Shown: positions 22,327-36,054, counted from the first letter of the stretch. The stretch is 64,000 bases of DNA from Carposina sasakii (GCA_014607495.2 CP053161.1:9185115-9249114); one strand, 5' to 3'. Notes: generated from the sequence alone by a model not told the origin. Made by a program: numbers and translations.

Positions 22327-22590
22327 CGGCCGATTGGTGTAGTTGGTAGTGACCCTGCTCACTTAGCTGCCATAGGTCCTGGGTTCAAATCCCGGTAGGT
22401 GCAAACATTGATTTGATGAATATTGATGTTTGTTTCAGAGTCATGGATGTTCCATACTTATCTATGTATTTATATACCGTTGCTTAGTACCCACGACACA
22501 AGACCTTATGGATCTTAATGTGGGACTGAGTTAATGTGTTGTGAAGTGTGTGAATATTTATTATTTATTTAAAAATTATACCTACATGTA
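22327..22590 (+). repeat. tRNA-derived SINE, second family, full copy
   Basis: The head CGGCCGATTGGTGTAGTTGG (A box), CCTGGGTTCAAATCCCGGTA (B box), then GTGCAAACATTGATTTGATG, a body through 'gtacccacgacacaagacc', and a tail 'tgtgtgaatatttattatttattt'. An inverted copy is at 62650-62875. Confidence 0.75.
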
Positions 22591-23805
22591 GATAGCTTAT
22601 CAATATTGTTCAGGTAAGCAGTGAAACTTTTCTTCAGCAGTAAACTTATTTATCATACTTATGAATTGACTTCGGATAGATTAAGTTCAGCCAATTCGTA
22701 TATCCACGTAAAATAGGCTGTAAAACTTTTAGTGCCCGATCCCCAGAAAAGTGGGGACAGTTTTGTACTTCCGTGAAGGAACTTAGTACATAAAACCGAA
22801 TGGGATACGTCCGGGATGAATAAAAGGAAAGGCTGGGCGGCCCAAGATATCCGATACTGTACTAAATCTCGAATGCTAAAGGTATAAAAAAGGGTGCGAA
22901 AGGTTTCAACTATACAGTATATACCTACTTGACGTAGGTGTAAAACCAAAAGCATTGTTTTCATATTTACTTTAGATGCTTACATACCTATAGGATATAC
23001 CTATATACTCGTATATATGATATGGCTGCGCATAAAAACAACTAATATTTTTGCACGTTCCTCCTTTTATTAGTATTATTTTGTATTCTACGGGAGTATA
23101 TTCAAATAAGTTATTGTGGTATAACAGAAGGGGACCGTGCTTATTTGCAGACATCCTTGTGAAATTGAATAATGCAATTAAACTTTTTGTTATGAATAAT
23201 GAAGGTTCTTAAGTGACGTGATTTTGCGATAAAAAAACTACTTCGTATGTAAGTAGGTGCTTAGCTAGGTTTTAGTATCTAGCTAGGTGCTCTCACAAAT
23301 AAAAGATAATAACTTAGGTTATAATTCTGGGTTATTAAAAGTTCAAAACTAATGGAAGATGATCTTAAATTAATGGTTAAAGTTAAAGAAGTAGATTATG
23401 TACTTACCTACTTATATCTAACTAAAAGTTATCCTAGGTGAGAAATGAAAACGTGAATCAGAAGCAATTTGTAAGGGAGCGTCTGGCATTTCTTCCGTTT
23501 AATAGTCTGGAAAATTGTTATTTATATGCAACGTAAATGGATGTAAATGTAGTAAATGTAAATCTAATCACGGTTACCGGAGAATTGTAAATGATAATAT
23601 AGTTTTACATCATAGGTGGTGGTATATTTTTTGGATTTAATCTCTAAAGATTCAAATAACTAACGTCTGACTGAACTTGCCTAGACATTTACGTTTACCT
23701 TTTTAATACTATGTTACCCTTTATGGAGAAAATTATTTACATAATTTAAAGGTGGTCCCATCCAACCCGATAACAGTCATGGACGTCAATTTAAATTTAG
23801 TTCTG

Positions 23806-24010
23806 TGCTGATGCGGGGCTTCACTAGAATCATCAGCTATGTTCCTAACTTAGATCTCCTTCTGTGTAAAGGAATTCCTCGACTAAGGAATTCAGGGGCG
23901 TTCCCTCAGGCGATGAGCTAGTAACATGTCACTGATCATTTGCATCTGCCCCCGTTATGCTAAACGTAGCTGTGGGATCTCCTTTATGATCTTGCGGTTT
24001 TTGTTACCCT
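23806..24010 (+). repeat. Dispersed repeat, 'GTGCTGATGC' family, longest copy
   Basis: GTGCTGATGCGGGGCTTCAC, 'ggggcgttccctcaggcgatgagctagtaacatgtcactgatc', then 'gctaaacgtagctgtggg'. Same order as at 8045, 28302 and 38050. Confidence 0.65.
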
Positions 24011-24832
24011 ATATGTATGTACCTAAATAAACGTAATATTGTTGAATCTCTTGAACATACTTCAGTATCTACTATATTTAATCTTTTATTCTTGATGTCT
24101 ATCACATAGGTAGTGGATTGCTGCCACGGATCGAGAATCAATCACGGCTCCAACACAAGTTGCTGCGAAAACTGTTCGGCTCGGCTTTAATGTATCGGAA
24201 AATTGAAAAGTTTCAGCGATAAACTCGCTTTACCCTGCTTGAATTGTAGGTATTCGATTATTTACCGATTTAAAGTAAACAGAAATGGATGGTTCAGAGA
24301 GAGAGGAAGCTCTCGATACCAATTAAAAAGGTAATGAATGTACTCACTGTAGGAATACGTAATCAAAGTGTAAATGAATCATCAGCAATGTTATTGCTGG
24401 AAATATATTTCCTCCTGCAACACACCAAATATTTAAATAGTTATCGAAGTAATCAAATACCTCCAATATTTTTAAATCTCATTTACCGAAAAATTTCAAT
24501 GAAATTCAAAATTCACATAACGAGACCTAGTTACTGTAAACCAATATTCAAATTACTAAAACAGATATCAATAAAAGGGTCTGCAGACTTAGCTCGTTTG
24601 GTTTAAGGGTGGCTGTAAAGATCTGATGCTCATAACTTCAACATGGTATCTCAACCTTTCTGCCACTGACAAGGCAGTTTTTTAAGGTCTAATTTTACTT
24701 ATGGATATCAAATATTTTTTATGTCTCTTCGCGATTAGGCCAATCCGATTACAATGTGGTCTTGCTTGACTGGTTAAGCCCTTTCCATCATTTTTTTTTG
24801 CACAACTGAGGGAGATAGTGATCAATCATAGT

Positions 24833-25082
24833 GCCGCGTGGTGCCGGCAGAATTCGTACCACCCCATGTCTGCCCGTGGCTATCGTACGAGGCGATTAAG
24901 GGTTTCCGGGAGGTGGGCAGCAGCTCCCGTGTTGACAACATAGTCCAAAATACAAACGGTCACCGACCCACCTGCCCAGCGTGGTGACTATGGGCAAATA
25001 CCACCCATGGCAGTCTTGTGGCGTGGGGAGGCCTACGTCCAGCAGTGGACTGCAATAGGCTGATGATGATGATGATGATGAT
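24833..25082 (+). repeat. RTE-derived short composite repeat with GAT tail
   Basis: The head TGCCGCGTGGTGCCGGCAGA, the middle GGTTTCCGGGAGGTGGGCAG, the LINE tail GGAGGCCTACGTCCAGCAGT and a (GAT)n end. It is the clearest copy of this short element (about 250 bases) and looks mobilised by the RTE machinery. Confidence 0.7.
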
Positions 25083-27690
25083 ATCACGGTAAGCTATGTT
25101 TTTTATAGGATTTTCATAGCCAATTTAGTGATTCCTGAATATGATCGAACATGTTGAACTCATGTGAAAGTAACGGTTTCAACTATTCAATCCATACATT
25201 GTCGACACTTGTAATTTTTAATAATATACTTCAGCCTGTGCTCCACTGAGATATTTGCTTTGACTCTGGCATGCAACTTCAGTGGGCGCGCATTTAGTAT
25301 GTGACTCGCGATGACACACTCAATTGATGTTTCCGATTGAGTGAACCATAGACATCCTCAGAGGGGTTTGCCTTTTTGCAACCCTTTATTATCCTTTATT
25401 TATATTAACTTTGCTAACTTTATACGATTATATGTGTTAACTTATGTTAAAGAAAAGCATGCACTTCTGTATCATTCCTATGAAAATGAACGTACCTTCC
25501 TACCTAGGGCCTCGTTGGTACGAAGACGGGATATATCTCATTGTATTGTATAGTAATAACAAAGTTGGTATTTTTAACCAATAATAAGGTTTAAACGATA
25601 ACGATATGTACCTAAGTGTGCTTGTTTACAGCTTGAAAGGTTTAGGTAAATAACTTAATCAAAGTTACATTTCGAATAATTTCACGATATCATGATTATT
25701 AATAAAAACATCAGCAAATACCGAAACATTATTAACAGCTCTGAAACGATGTTGAAGTGTATAGAAATCGAATCACATACTCCTTGATTTTGAGAGGATC
25801 GCGTCCAGAATACAAATGACTTGGCTCCGGGATCGATTGGACGCAGAATTTTACTGCTGAGGATAATCTAAAAAATACGGCGCAACTGCTGATCTTAAAA
25901 AATCCCCTGGAAATACGGACGCTATGCCTTTTGCTTGTAGCTTTTTGATCTGTGATGTCTGGAATATTTGAGAGCGTTATGTGCATATTGCTGGTGTAGA
26001 TTTTCTAGATTCTAGCCAGCTTTTAGGTTTACATAATGTTTTGTAGGTACTGGATTATATTTTGTGATATGGAGTAAGTAACGCTAGAATTTTTAGTGGT
26101 ACCTACTCTTTCCCTTGAGAGCATTCGAATGAAAGATGTTCTTTTCCTTGATACAAGAAATTATGTTTCGACAGTCGAGTGTATGGTGTTGGGCTATTTT
26201 ATTATGTAATTAAGTGGGTTCAGGCTTGGCTTGCAAAAATAATTCAATATTAACCCGTCAATCTAGCGCACAGAGGTTCTTTATTGGCACTTACCTAGTT
26301 GCCTCTATAAAGAGGCTTCACTTTACGATGTTAGGTAAGTCCAGATTTTTTCATTACTTCGGAACAAAGTTTTATTTATTTGTGAGGATAGAGTAGTTTT
26401 TTTAACAATATTTCTAGTTTTGTAGGTAGTGCATACTAAGTAACCAAAAAATTACAACCTAATAGTAACAATGCCAGGTACTTATGTGGTTAATTATAAA
26501 ATAGTAGGTATAATATAAGTACCTAAATACATAAAATACCAGCAGATGTATTACAAAACCCACCATTTATAACAAAATAAAAACGCCACCAAAAGACTTT
26601 CGTAGGTAACTACAGCTCGCCATATTAAAGTGTCTTTCCATATACCGGTATTCTCGAGCAATATACCAACATTTTCGTATGCCATTCGTCGGGCGGAAGT
26701 GTGTGAGGGTTGGAAAGGGTCGCCGTATTGCTGCAATACTGTCGCAGGGTAGCGGAAGTCGTTACCAAAGTTATGCCCGGAATAGGTCCACGAGGCTAGT
26801 TTTTTTATGCTAGAATAGTAAGTTCATTCCCTGCTAAACTGTACTGGCTTGGAAGATGAGTGGTCTGTTTACATAACGTTAGCAAATTAAAAGTTAGTGC
26901 TTTAATAATAACAAGGAAATAACCACCAAGTAGGTACATAAATATTACTATTGTCTTCGTTCATCGGCCACCAAGCAATGTCAGTAAAACTGGTGATAAA
27001 GGACGCGACTAGACAAAAATAGAACTAAATCCTATAAAAATTTACCTGGCTTGTATACTAGCTGAACTTCCCTTAAAAAAGGGAAATAAAGCTAGGTTCG
27101 TCAGTTTTTACTACCACTATATTGCTATCTTGAAAAAACTTGCCTCGTGTATCTTGGACGTTAGTGCCTGTTGCAAGACAATGGTTATTCTGGTCAGTGG
27201 TGAGTACTTAGCTTTTTGAAAGTTATCCGGAAAGCTATGACGAAAAGGTGGCTTAAGAGAGATAATTAAAGACCACAGGAAAAGATAGCTTATAATATTC
27301 TTTTTAAAATTTTAAAATGTAGAGTTTGGTCAGTGTAGTTATTAGTCCTAATGTAATAAAATAATCATAGTCCTAAACTAACAAAATTATGTACTTACCT
27401 ATACTATTTCCATCTTTATAATTAAATTAATTCTAGATATTAAACGGTGAAAAGAAAGAAGGAAACTGGCTAAAGCACAACATTAATAAAATTTCAGTTA
27501 GAAAGAAACTTCTGAAAGAAACAATTATTTTTCCGAGACATGAGAAATGAAAAATTTAATAAGCCAAGTTGGAGGAGGGTTAAATAATAGTAAATATGTT
27601 AATAGAGCAAACTAAGTTCAGTAGATATCTATGAATTTACCATGAATTTACTTATTAACTTTTATAGGTATATAGGCTACATGTCGGTAG

Positions 27691-27736
<46 letters not shown>

Positions 27737-28139
27737 CTTATCCACCTTTTCAGGTGTATTTATAAGAAAATACCGGGTAGGCTAAGTAGATGAAAGAAAT
27801 TAAAAACTACACCTTAATTTAGACTATCTTTTGGAAGAAAGATTTTCTTATCAAATATGTACCTACTTATAGATAGCACCTAAAAGTATTTTTTTTAAAT
27901 ATATAGGTATAGGTAAGTTAGGCAGGTACCCGAAATTTTCACAGCTTATAAAGTTACCTACATCGTAAATTCATAACATCTTAAATTTACCACATTAAAG
28001 TAAGCTTTTGCATCAACCTAAATAAAGTAAGTACACACCTTTGTACTTCGCTCTAAACGAGTTACTTTCAAAAGTCATAACTCATCCGAAAGTTACTTCG
28101 CGCATTCACGTTTTAAGTTCAAGTTTGTATTTTGTGAAA
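25083..28139. other. AT-rich non-coding DNA
   Basis: No exon with support seen. It contains a (CA)n array at 27692-27733 and is otherwise unremarkable. Confidence 0.4.
27692..27733 (+). repeat. (CA)n microsatellite
   Basis: About 20 CA units in a row with no interruption. Confidence 0.9.
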
Positions 28140-28214
28140 ATGGGATGCAAGCTAAACTGCTGGAAGCTGGTTACTGAAAATGCCTGCTTAGCTCCACCGC
28201 TGTTTAAATCCAAG
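28140..28214 (+). CDS. Candidate first coding exon of an unknown gene (25 codons)
   Basis: ATG in a good context (GTGAAAATGGG) opens MGCKLNCWKLVTENACLAPP LFKSK and ends phase 0 at a GTATTAG donor. Gly2-Cys3 after Met would allow N-myristoylation plus palmitoylation. I could not find following exons with confidence; 34464-34527 is open in phase 0 between an AG and GTAAGG but has no other support. It may be a chance ORF. Confidence 0.25.
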
Positions 28215-28301
28215 GTATTAGCATACATACATTTTAGATACGAGTAGATATAATGGATAAACATTTGTGAATATTTTTTTGGTACAATATAGTTTTCCCG
28301 T

Positions 28302-28440
28302 GCTGATGCGAGGCTTTCCTAGAATACATCAGCTGCATCTTCTTCCGTGGATGTCGTAATAGTCGATTAAGGAACTCTGGCGTTTTTTCAGGCGATAAGT
28401 TTGTAACTTGTCACTGATAGTAACTGATACCATCAAGGAG
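28302..28440 (+). repeat. Dispersed repeat, 'GTGCTGATGC' family
   Basis: GTGCTGATGCGAGGCTTTCC ... 'gcgataagtttgtaacttgtcactgat'. A diverged copy of the repeat at 23806. Confidence 0.55.
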
Positions 28441-29228
28441 AGTTGACCGATATCGGTATATTTTTTAATGAAATTGTGTCTGGAGTCCATGGCCGTTTGT
28501 TACATTACATAGTGTCTATGCAGCTCAACCAAGGGATTAATTGCAATAAGTTCTTATAAGAATAATTTTCTATCAAGGAAGTGGGATGGCGCTCTACATT
28601 GCTAATTACCATATTTCACTTTTATTATGGGGATAATCTTGTTTTGATAGTTCATGATAACTCATCTGTTTGAAATTTCTCATTGTAAAAGAAAATTGTT
28701 TACTTACCTACTTAACTTTTATTTCTATTTTCATAGAAAACCACATCCACGGTGAATAAGATCTAAGCATAAAATATATTCAGCGTGTTCTTGTAAAACA
28801 ATCCAATATTTGTCGATCCAGCATCCCGAGGTCGCGCGGTATAGGTCCCCTGGGCGAGTCCAATAGATTTATGGTGCAAACGCCAAACTTTAGTCTGAAC
28901 AGATGCCGTTGTTTTCAATGTTCGCTATTCACTATGCCGAAGATTTAGCTGTTCAACTTTGGACGGGGCTTGTTTTTCGGACTGCTTACGTCAGTAGGTA
29001 CTGTAGATACCTACCTATGGTAGAGGTAGACTTTTCATTTGTGTAGCTCGTTACGTTGGTCGTTTTACTGATCAGTGCTCTGTGTACGGATTTGAATAGA
29101 AAACGAGTTTTTTAGATGATGTACTGTAATCGAATGTTCATCACCTATGCAGACTGAAACAGGTAGACTAATTAGGTAGCTAAAATCTCCATAATATACC
29201 TAGGTAGATGTTAATATATTTTATTATT

Positions 29229-29492
29229 AGCCGCGTAGTGCCGGCAGAGTAGAGTTTGTACCACCCCTGCCTGCCCGTGGGTATCGTACGAGGCGATTAA
29301 GGGTTTCCGGGAGGTGGGCGCCGGGAGCGCCTCCCGCACTGACAACATAGTACGAAAATCACACTGCGGTCAGCAACCCGTCTGCCCAGCGTGGTGACTA
29401 TGGGTAAAACCCCCCGGTGGCAGTAGCCTTGTGGCGTGCCCTAGGGGAGGCCTTCGTCCAGACTGCAATAGACTGAAGAAGAAGAAGATGTA
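29229..29492 (+). repeat. RTE-derived short composite repeat
   Basis: Head AGCCGCGTAGTGCCGGCAGA, middle GGTTTCCGGGAGGTGGGCGC, tail GGGGAGGCCTTCGTCCAGAC then 'tgcaatagactgaagaagaaga'. Same layout as 24833, with a GAA-rich rather than GAT-rich end. Confidence 0.65.
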
Positions 29493-29499
29493 AACAATT

Positions 29500-31930
29500 C
29501 CTTTTATCGATTGAAATAACTAACTTTATTTATTCCAGCCTATATTATTCATCCAAGCATTTGACTACTAATCAACCTATGCTCTACCTCTCTTTAGGAA
29601 GTTAACGGAAATTGAGGAACAAACGGAATTACCCAAGTATCTTCACTCTACTCCAATACGTAATAATGACTCGCTCCATAATCTCCTTGCCATGCCAATC
29701 CCCGATCGTCGGATGACAACATAAATTATTCCCAGCAAATTTCCCACAAGGGTAGAATAATACCGACCTGCGCCTACAAAAGAGCCGCCTAATTGGCAAT
29801 TTACTCATGTTTACAGTACTATTGTGTAAACGAATCCAGTCAATTAATTTTTGCAATTACACCGCGTGCACTGCGAGTTAGCAACAGTTGTGGGATGGAA
29901 AGCTGCGAATATGTGTGTGAATGATGAAGTAATGTGTTATAGGGTAGGTAATGAGTACGAATAATCTTGTAAATTACAAGTTGTAAAGGTTTGCATTATG
30001 CTTACCTTTCAGTCGGCAGGTGTAGGTTCGATCACAGTCACGGGTCTGTACCACTGAATTTATTTCATGTACTGTTTTTTATGCCCTAAAAATGTCACAT
30101 AACTATTATACGAGGAGGGTTGACGTCTGGCAGGCAGCCGGGCGTAAAATAAATGCCAAATCCTTATCAATATAGATTGGAAGGAAACTATAAGGAAGTT
30201 TATAATACTATTATGATTTTTGAAAATTGTTATTATTCAGAATGATTAGAAAAAATACATACATTTACGTTTATTAGCGCGGTCCCAAAGTCTTCTATTA
30301 TTCAGGCGAACGACCGCTCATTTCGGCTCGCCCTATATCAAACTTATAAATAAATAATTTTGACAGCAGAAAGGTGTTAAAAATGCCGGCTTATTTTAGA
30401 TTATAAAACTGAAAATGAGTTTCCCTGTTTTATGAATTTGGTACAGTAATAAGGTTGGATATATTAGTATGTTGAAAGCTAGAGGTACGCTGCCTAGCTG
30501 CCTATAGCCTAGTAAAGATTTTTTTTCTTGTCGAATACATTATGTAAGTAAGTACCTAGGTTTTTGTTTAGTATATCTTTTTTAAAGATACCTATTATTT
30601 TGTAAATATTTATGGTCATAACCGTATCATCTTGTATTTTTTTTTCATTGAAAATTAAAACAATGTGTTACCATTTGCAGCTGTCCAAGTTTTATATTCT
30701 GTAACGCGATGAAAAAAAAATCACGTACAATCAATGCATTATCTTTGTTACTGCATACAAAAATGTTAGTTCCGAAAATCAGGTATAGAAATTATTCTAC
30801 AAAACGGACTCTACCAACACATATGACGTATTTCTTATCTCCCTGTTTTGTATCTGTTTTGTTATACATACTTTGGATGTCACAATTAAGTTAACTTTGT
30901 ACTATATAGGTTACTTCTAACCTAAGTTCTACATATAAATATTGTTATATCGCAGCCTCTTCCAATATGTTCCCCGTTTTCAACACAGTGGCCAAGTTGG
31001 TTCATATTGGATTACAGTTGACGAAATCCGCTACTACGTGCCCACATTGCACTCCTAACGCCAGATTGCCTGTGATATTGTTTTAAGATCCAATTCAAAT
31101 AGTTGGATACTTTATTTTATTCAAAACATATTTCAGATTTGATCTGAGTTTACTTCCAACTTAGAAAAAAAAATGTTGGTATGGTTGCCTATACAAGACA
31201 TTCCTAAGTGGTTGAATCATACTTACGTACAGGGTATTTTTTTTGTTGCCACCCTTAGCGAAGGGTATGTACTCTATATATCAAATAAAGTAAGTTTAAG
31301 CCAAAAAATAAAATGCTGGGAAACGATGTAAATTATTTGTTTTTTTTTATTATTTGATCGGGCGAAATTTATAGTGTCCATTGTTTATGCTAGTTTTTCA
31401 TAGACAGATATTAATTATTTCTCGTGAAAATTCTGGCTACGCGCGTCTATGTGCATTTATGCAGAATAACGCAGTCTATTTACTTAACTTTGGACCCTAA
31501 TATCTTGGGAACCAGACACTTCCCAGGTATGCTTCGATGGAGAAAAATGATCGTGATGATGAGGAGATTCCGTAGTTTTCGGGAACGTTGATGACCAAAA
31601 AACATCCTGTATACCTACATACGACTGTGTTACCAAAATGCGGTAGCCAGAATTGCAGCACCTTAAAGAAGATAGATGAATCAGTCTCTTCAAATTCATC
31701 ATTTTCAGAAATAGGTACATTGTAAAATTTTTGCTTTCCTGTCAATAGAGGTAAATAAATACCAACCAATAAATAGGATCTACGAGGAAACTAAAATTGT
31801 TTGTATCAAATTAAAATGGCCGATCCGATAGGCCGAAACGTAAGGACGTCATAAACAGATGCTACCGGATATTGGAAAGTGTCTACTTTTCTTTCAAAGA
31901 TGGGGCAAAGTGACAAAACCATGTCGTATA
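29500..31930. other. AT-rich non-coding DNA
   Basis: Only short, unsupported frames; no recognised repeat or exon. Confidence 0.35.
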
Positions 31931-31937
31931 TTATTTA

Positions 31938-32030
31938 TTCACTATGGGTGCGCCCACCACCGGGCCCTACGCACCCATAGTGAATGTTTGAACTTCCGAA
32001 TTGTAACGCCTAATACAATTTCATGTATAT
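31938..32030 (+). repeat. Dispersed repeat shared with 8276-8360
   Basis: CACTATGGGTGCGCCCACCA, CCGGGCCCTACG ... 'cttccgaattgtaacgcctaatacaatttcat'. The same string with small changes is at 8276-8360. This copy also has a short palindrome (CACTATGGGTGCG / CGCACCCATAGTG). Confidence 0.6.
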
Positions 32031-32622
32031 TATTTAAGTAAGTACCTACGTAGAGATAAACAGCTAATATTATCAATAATTCCTGTCGTGATTTTACCCC
32101 TTTTGTTAAATATATACCTACAAGAAATTCGGGTATACTCACCTTGATACTTTTGTTAACAGTTCTTCGAGTAATTTTATAATCTACCTAAAAATTTGCA
32201 GCGTTTCAGAGCATCATGATGACATATACTCGGGTAATTCAATATGGCGGCTGGCGGGAAGCGAGGCGTCACACCCGCAGGCGTGTCATTACCTCAAAAT
32301 CGCATTAACTTGTAATAGATTACCGTAAAATTAACCCAACGCAACGTCGCAATTATTAGCACAGGTTTAAGTGATTTTAGGGGTGGATTTTTATTATGAA
32401 TATGAATTTTGGAGGATTTAAATTTAACTAGCATATTAGGAGGCTGGAGGCATGGTCATAATTTGTAAATATAACCATTTAGGTACCATGGAACAAGTAG
32501 CTACTCGTATTATATTTACATTCTTCTTGATAAATAGTATAGTGATATTAAAAAATCAGAAATTTAGACTTATCTGCCTAGCACTTAGTTGGAAGTGATT
32601 TGAAGTTTTCTAATTTATTCAA

Positions 32623-32735
32623 TATGAACTCGTAGCATTAAGTTCTTTAATAAACCATAAACAGAAATTACCTAATGCTACGAGTTCATAGAGACAGTTT
32701 GTAATGAATTCATATAGCATTCATTACAAACTGTC
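32623..32735. repeat. Two adjacent perfect hairpins
   Basis: Hairpin 1: TATGAACTCGTAGCATTA (32623-32640) pairs with TAATGCTACGAGTTCATA (32673-32690), loop 32 bases. Hairpin 2, two bases later: GACAGTTTGTAATGAAT (32693-32709) pairs with ATTCATTACAAACTGTC (32719-32735), loop 9 bases. No known family recognised. Confidence 0.85.
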
Positions 32736-33622
32736 AGTCGTCAAAAATGGACCAAATAGGTAACGGCCAAATAGGGTTACATGAAAGTTATCTAAAAATT
32801 ACAGTTCAATAGCTGAATACCTAACCCCTAATGAAAGTATTCAAGAAGACGACATGTAACGCATAAAAAACAAGTAGCTAATCAACCCGGTAATAGAATG
32901 CGATGTTTCCGGGCCACCCATTACCTACGGGGGTCTTACAGCCCGAGGGGGGTTGCCCGCAAATTGGTTCTCGTTAACATTTGGACCCGATTTCCGAATT
33001 TGTTGGCCCTTAACAAGTCTCGGTTCCGAAAAGTTTTGTTGGTGAGCCCAATGACTGGACATGCCTCAATTAGCGGTTCGCAAACTTGTCGGTTCAAATG
33101 ATCTATTTTGGTAAGGTAAAAATGTATTTAGTTAGTGACATGGAAATTACTTTATTTAAAATTTTAGTGGTATCTACGTAATTTGTTTCTCTCCTACAAA
33201 ATCGATAAGTAAAGTGAAAGTTGCAATGTATAATAATATGATTTCGGTAAGTAGGTATATAGTTTAAGTATTCTCTATAAAGGTAATTAAAGTACTTATA
33301 AGTAGATATTTTTTACCTACCCTTAACATATTACATTCGAATACGAATGAGTAAGATATTGGTCCGGTATATTATGCACCATGCATTTGCTATATCGCTT
33401 AACCGGTGATAAGGGTCAAGTCATATGAGACTAACATTTTCAGTAATAAACCACATTATAACTTGCCTCCCAACGTAGCCTATCCTTCCCCATCAGCACG
33501 AGGACACAATTTTCTGTGCACAAATCATCATTAGAATATCTCTAAATACTTTATGAGAATAACAGAGCGTCTCTTTGACTCCATTAATATGTGTGAAGCT
33601 TAGGGTGTGTTTGCAGTATGGT

Positions 33623-33725
33623 AGACATACATACATACATACCTACATATAATCACGCTTTTATCCCCTACGGGGTAGGCAGAGCACCAAGGGTCGATAG
33701 AACCACATGGTGCCACTTCTCACCA
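33623..33725 (+). repeat. Dispersed repeat with CATA lead
   Basis: ACATACATACATACATACCT, then 'aatcacgcttttatcccctacggggtaggcagag'. Related sequence at 37215-37275 ('acgcctatgtcccgtaggggtagg') and a weak copy at 53630-53690. A frequent lepidopteran repeat motif. Confidence 0.5.
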
Positions 33726-36054
33726 ATTTTGAGGGTATAGTTGAGATGTACAAGTTAAGTAAGTAAGTAAGGTAGATTAAGGTGAAAACTAGTTGTTAGT
33801 GCTCATATTTTGAATTAAATACTAGTTAACTCCACTCTAGTCTTTTTACACCGTTTCCATTAAAGCGGAGCGGTGATTTCTAGGTATTATCACCGCTACA
33901 CTCCACTTTGCCTCAGTGGAAACACAGCCTAAAGCGTCATTTGCACGCCATTAAGCACAACATGGCGGCATCATATCGACATGCTTTACATATGCCAGTA
34001 ATTTGTATTCGTAATAGTGACATGTGTTGTGCAAACAGCAATATTTGATTTGGGTAAGAGATGATGTAATCGATAATGAAGCCAATCCTTGTATGTAGGT
34101 ACCTACTAAACGAATTAAGTGGGAACAAACACACTGTTACTACGATTATTCTACACTGTAATAGATTTTTTTCGTAAACTTTATTTAGCAGAAAGCTTTC
34201 CTGACGGAAGTAAAAACATAACATAAATTACCAACATACATCTGGGCTCTGAGTAACTTGAAAAATCCGCTAACGTTTACCCGCAATACTATAGAATGCC
34301 TAGAGGAAACATAAAACCCTTTCCACTTACTTCACTGAGTAGTAAGTTGTGATCACTTTACACGTTAGGCCTTTTGATGGCCAAAAGATATGAGTAACAA
34401 TTAACTTTATCTGTGTTATTATAAAAAAGCTTTTAACTTCATATATTCAATTAGGAACAGTAGGTGGTGCTACAAACGGGATCCAGCGAGAGAAACTGCT
34501 GGAGGGTTACTATGTCATTATATCAAGGTAAGGAATCCCATTTCGGGACATAGCCGTGTGCAGCCATGAACGTATAAGCATTCATAGTACTAAGCTCGGT
34601 AACGATATTCCATGGAGTAGGAATGTGTATTGACGCGTTATAGTTATCCACCCACACATACAAACCATAGTAAGCTCGGCGCCTACTAGAAAATACGCAT
34701 GCATGCGCAACGCGCCGCCATTACGGTGCTTCAATCTGTGCATTGACAGCATTACGTCCGTAGTTATTTATACGTTGATGTGTGTACTTATATTATTTTA
34801 TTTTATTTTATTCGGAAAACAAACAGTCAGTTTATCTTAATATACAACTATGAATAAAACTAAACACCATTTACATGTTTTCACATGACTGTAGCAAAAA
34901 TGCTTGTCTGTTACATAAAACTAGTGAAAGACAGATTGAGAACCATTAAACCTATTATGTACCTACTTATGTAATTTATTATCAGAGCGTAATGCATCGA
35001 TTTCTTCCTAGGTTTATTTTTATACTGTTCACTTTAGCTATTTTACAGTAAGATATATCTATATATTTTTATATTTATAAAGTTATAGCGTACTTGGAAC
35101 ACACAAAAATAAAAATAGTGGTGCGAAATGAAAGAGACAAACAAATATATTTAATGATTGGCCAGAAAGAAACCACAATACTTGAACGGATCGTGTACGC
35201 GCATAAATTATGCAATTTGTTGGTTTAATTTCCCTACAGGGGCTACAGATACGTTATATTAATATTTTTCCAATTATTTATTACTGGAATTTAATATTTA
35301 TTTCACGAAAAATTGGTTTATATTGTATTTTTTGGTTGAAATATGTTTGGTGTAAGTATTAATCATATGGATTTTTCTATAGAAATCAAATGGCACTATT
35401 ATTTGTAATCCAATGCATTTTATATAACTCCGGCGACATAGAGAAATATGTTTGAAATGTAACAGTTAATTACCCTGTATAAGTCAGTAAATTCCTTACC
35501 GTTATCGCTGTCATAAACCAACCCACAAAAGCTGGGAAATATGACAGTTCCAAGTCGTAAAAAACTTTTAAGATCCTCGTTCTAATTATCAAATAACAAA
35601 TGACTTCGCAATACAATGGCTTAATCAAACCACATTAAGATAAGGGAAACAAAAGACCTTTCTAGATACCTCATAAAGTTATAAGAGAATAGCGAATAGC
35701 ACCCAGGGTCAATTTATACTAGCGTTGTTATAGTTGAAGCGCATCGAAACGTCTATCCACGGATTTCAAACTAAATCGAGTCTAAAGAAATTTCTGTACC
35801 ATAAATGCTAACCGCTCTAATAGGGCGTTTATCCACTAGACGACACGACTACGACACGGCATATTAGATGACGAATTGAGTGTTGTCTAAGACAGGAAAA
35901 TCGTCCATAACCGTCAAAGAAGCCTGCAAAAATGACAAATTGATTGTTTTCTTAGTGAGAAAATTAGGATAAAGACGTAGCCGTAGCACTTCGTAGCACG
36001 TCTACGGATCTACTACGAAATAGCAAAGGAATGTAGGTAGACGTATTTATATAC

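Noticed and set aside
22659..22964. 101-codon minus-strand frame
   Set aside because: No splice signals, domain or codon pattern supporting it; consistent with chance.
24289..24606. 105-codon plus-strand frame
   Set aside because: AT-driven composition, no recognisable motif and no splice context.
31484..31769. Two overlapping minus-strand frames of 78 and 90 codons
   Set aside because: They overlap in different frames, neither has recognisable domains, and no flanking exons were seen.
34464..34527. Small open segment between AG and GTAAGG
   Set aside because: Open in more than one frame and without a confirmed partner; kept only as a lead for the candidate exon at 28140.
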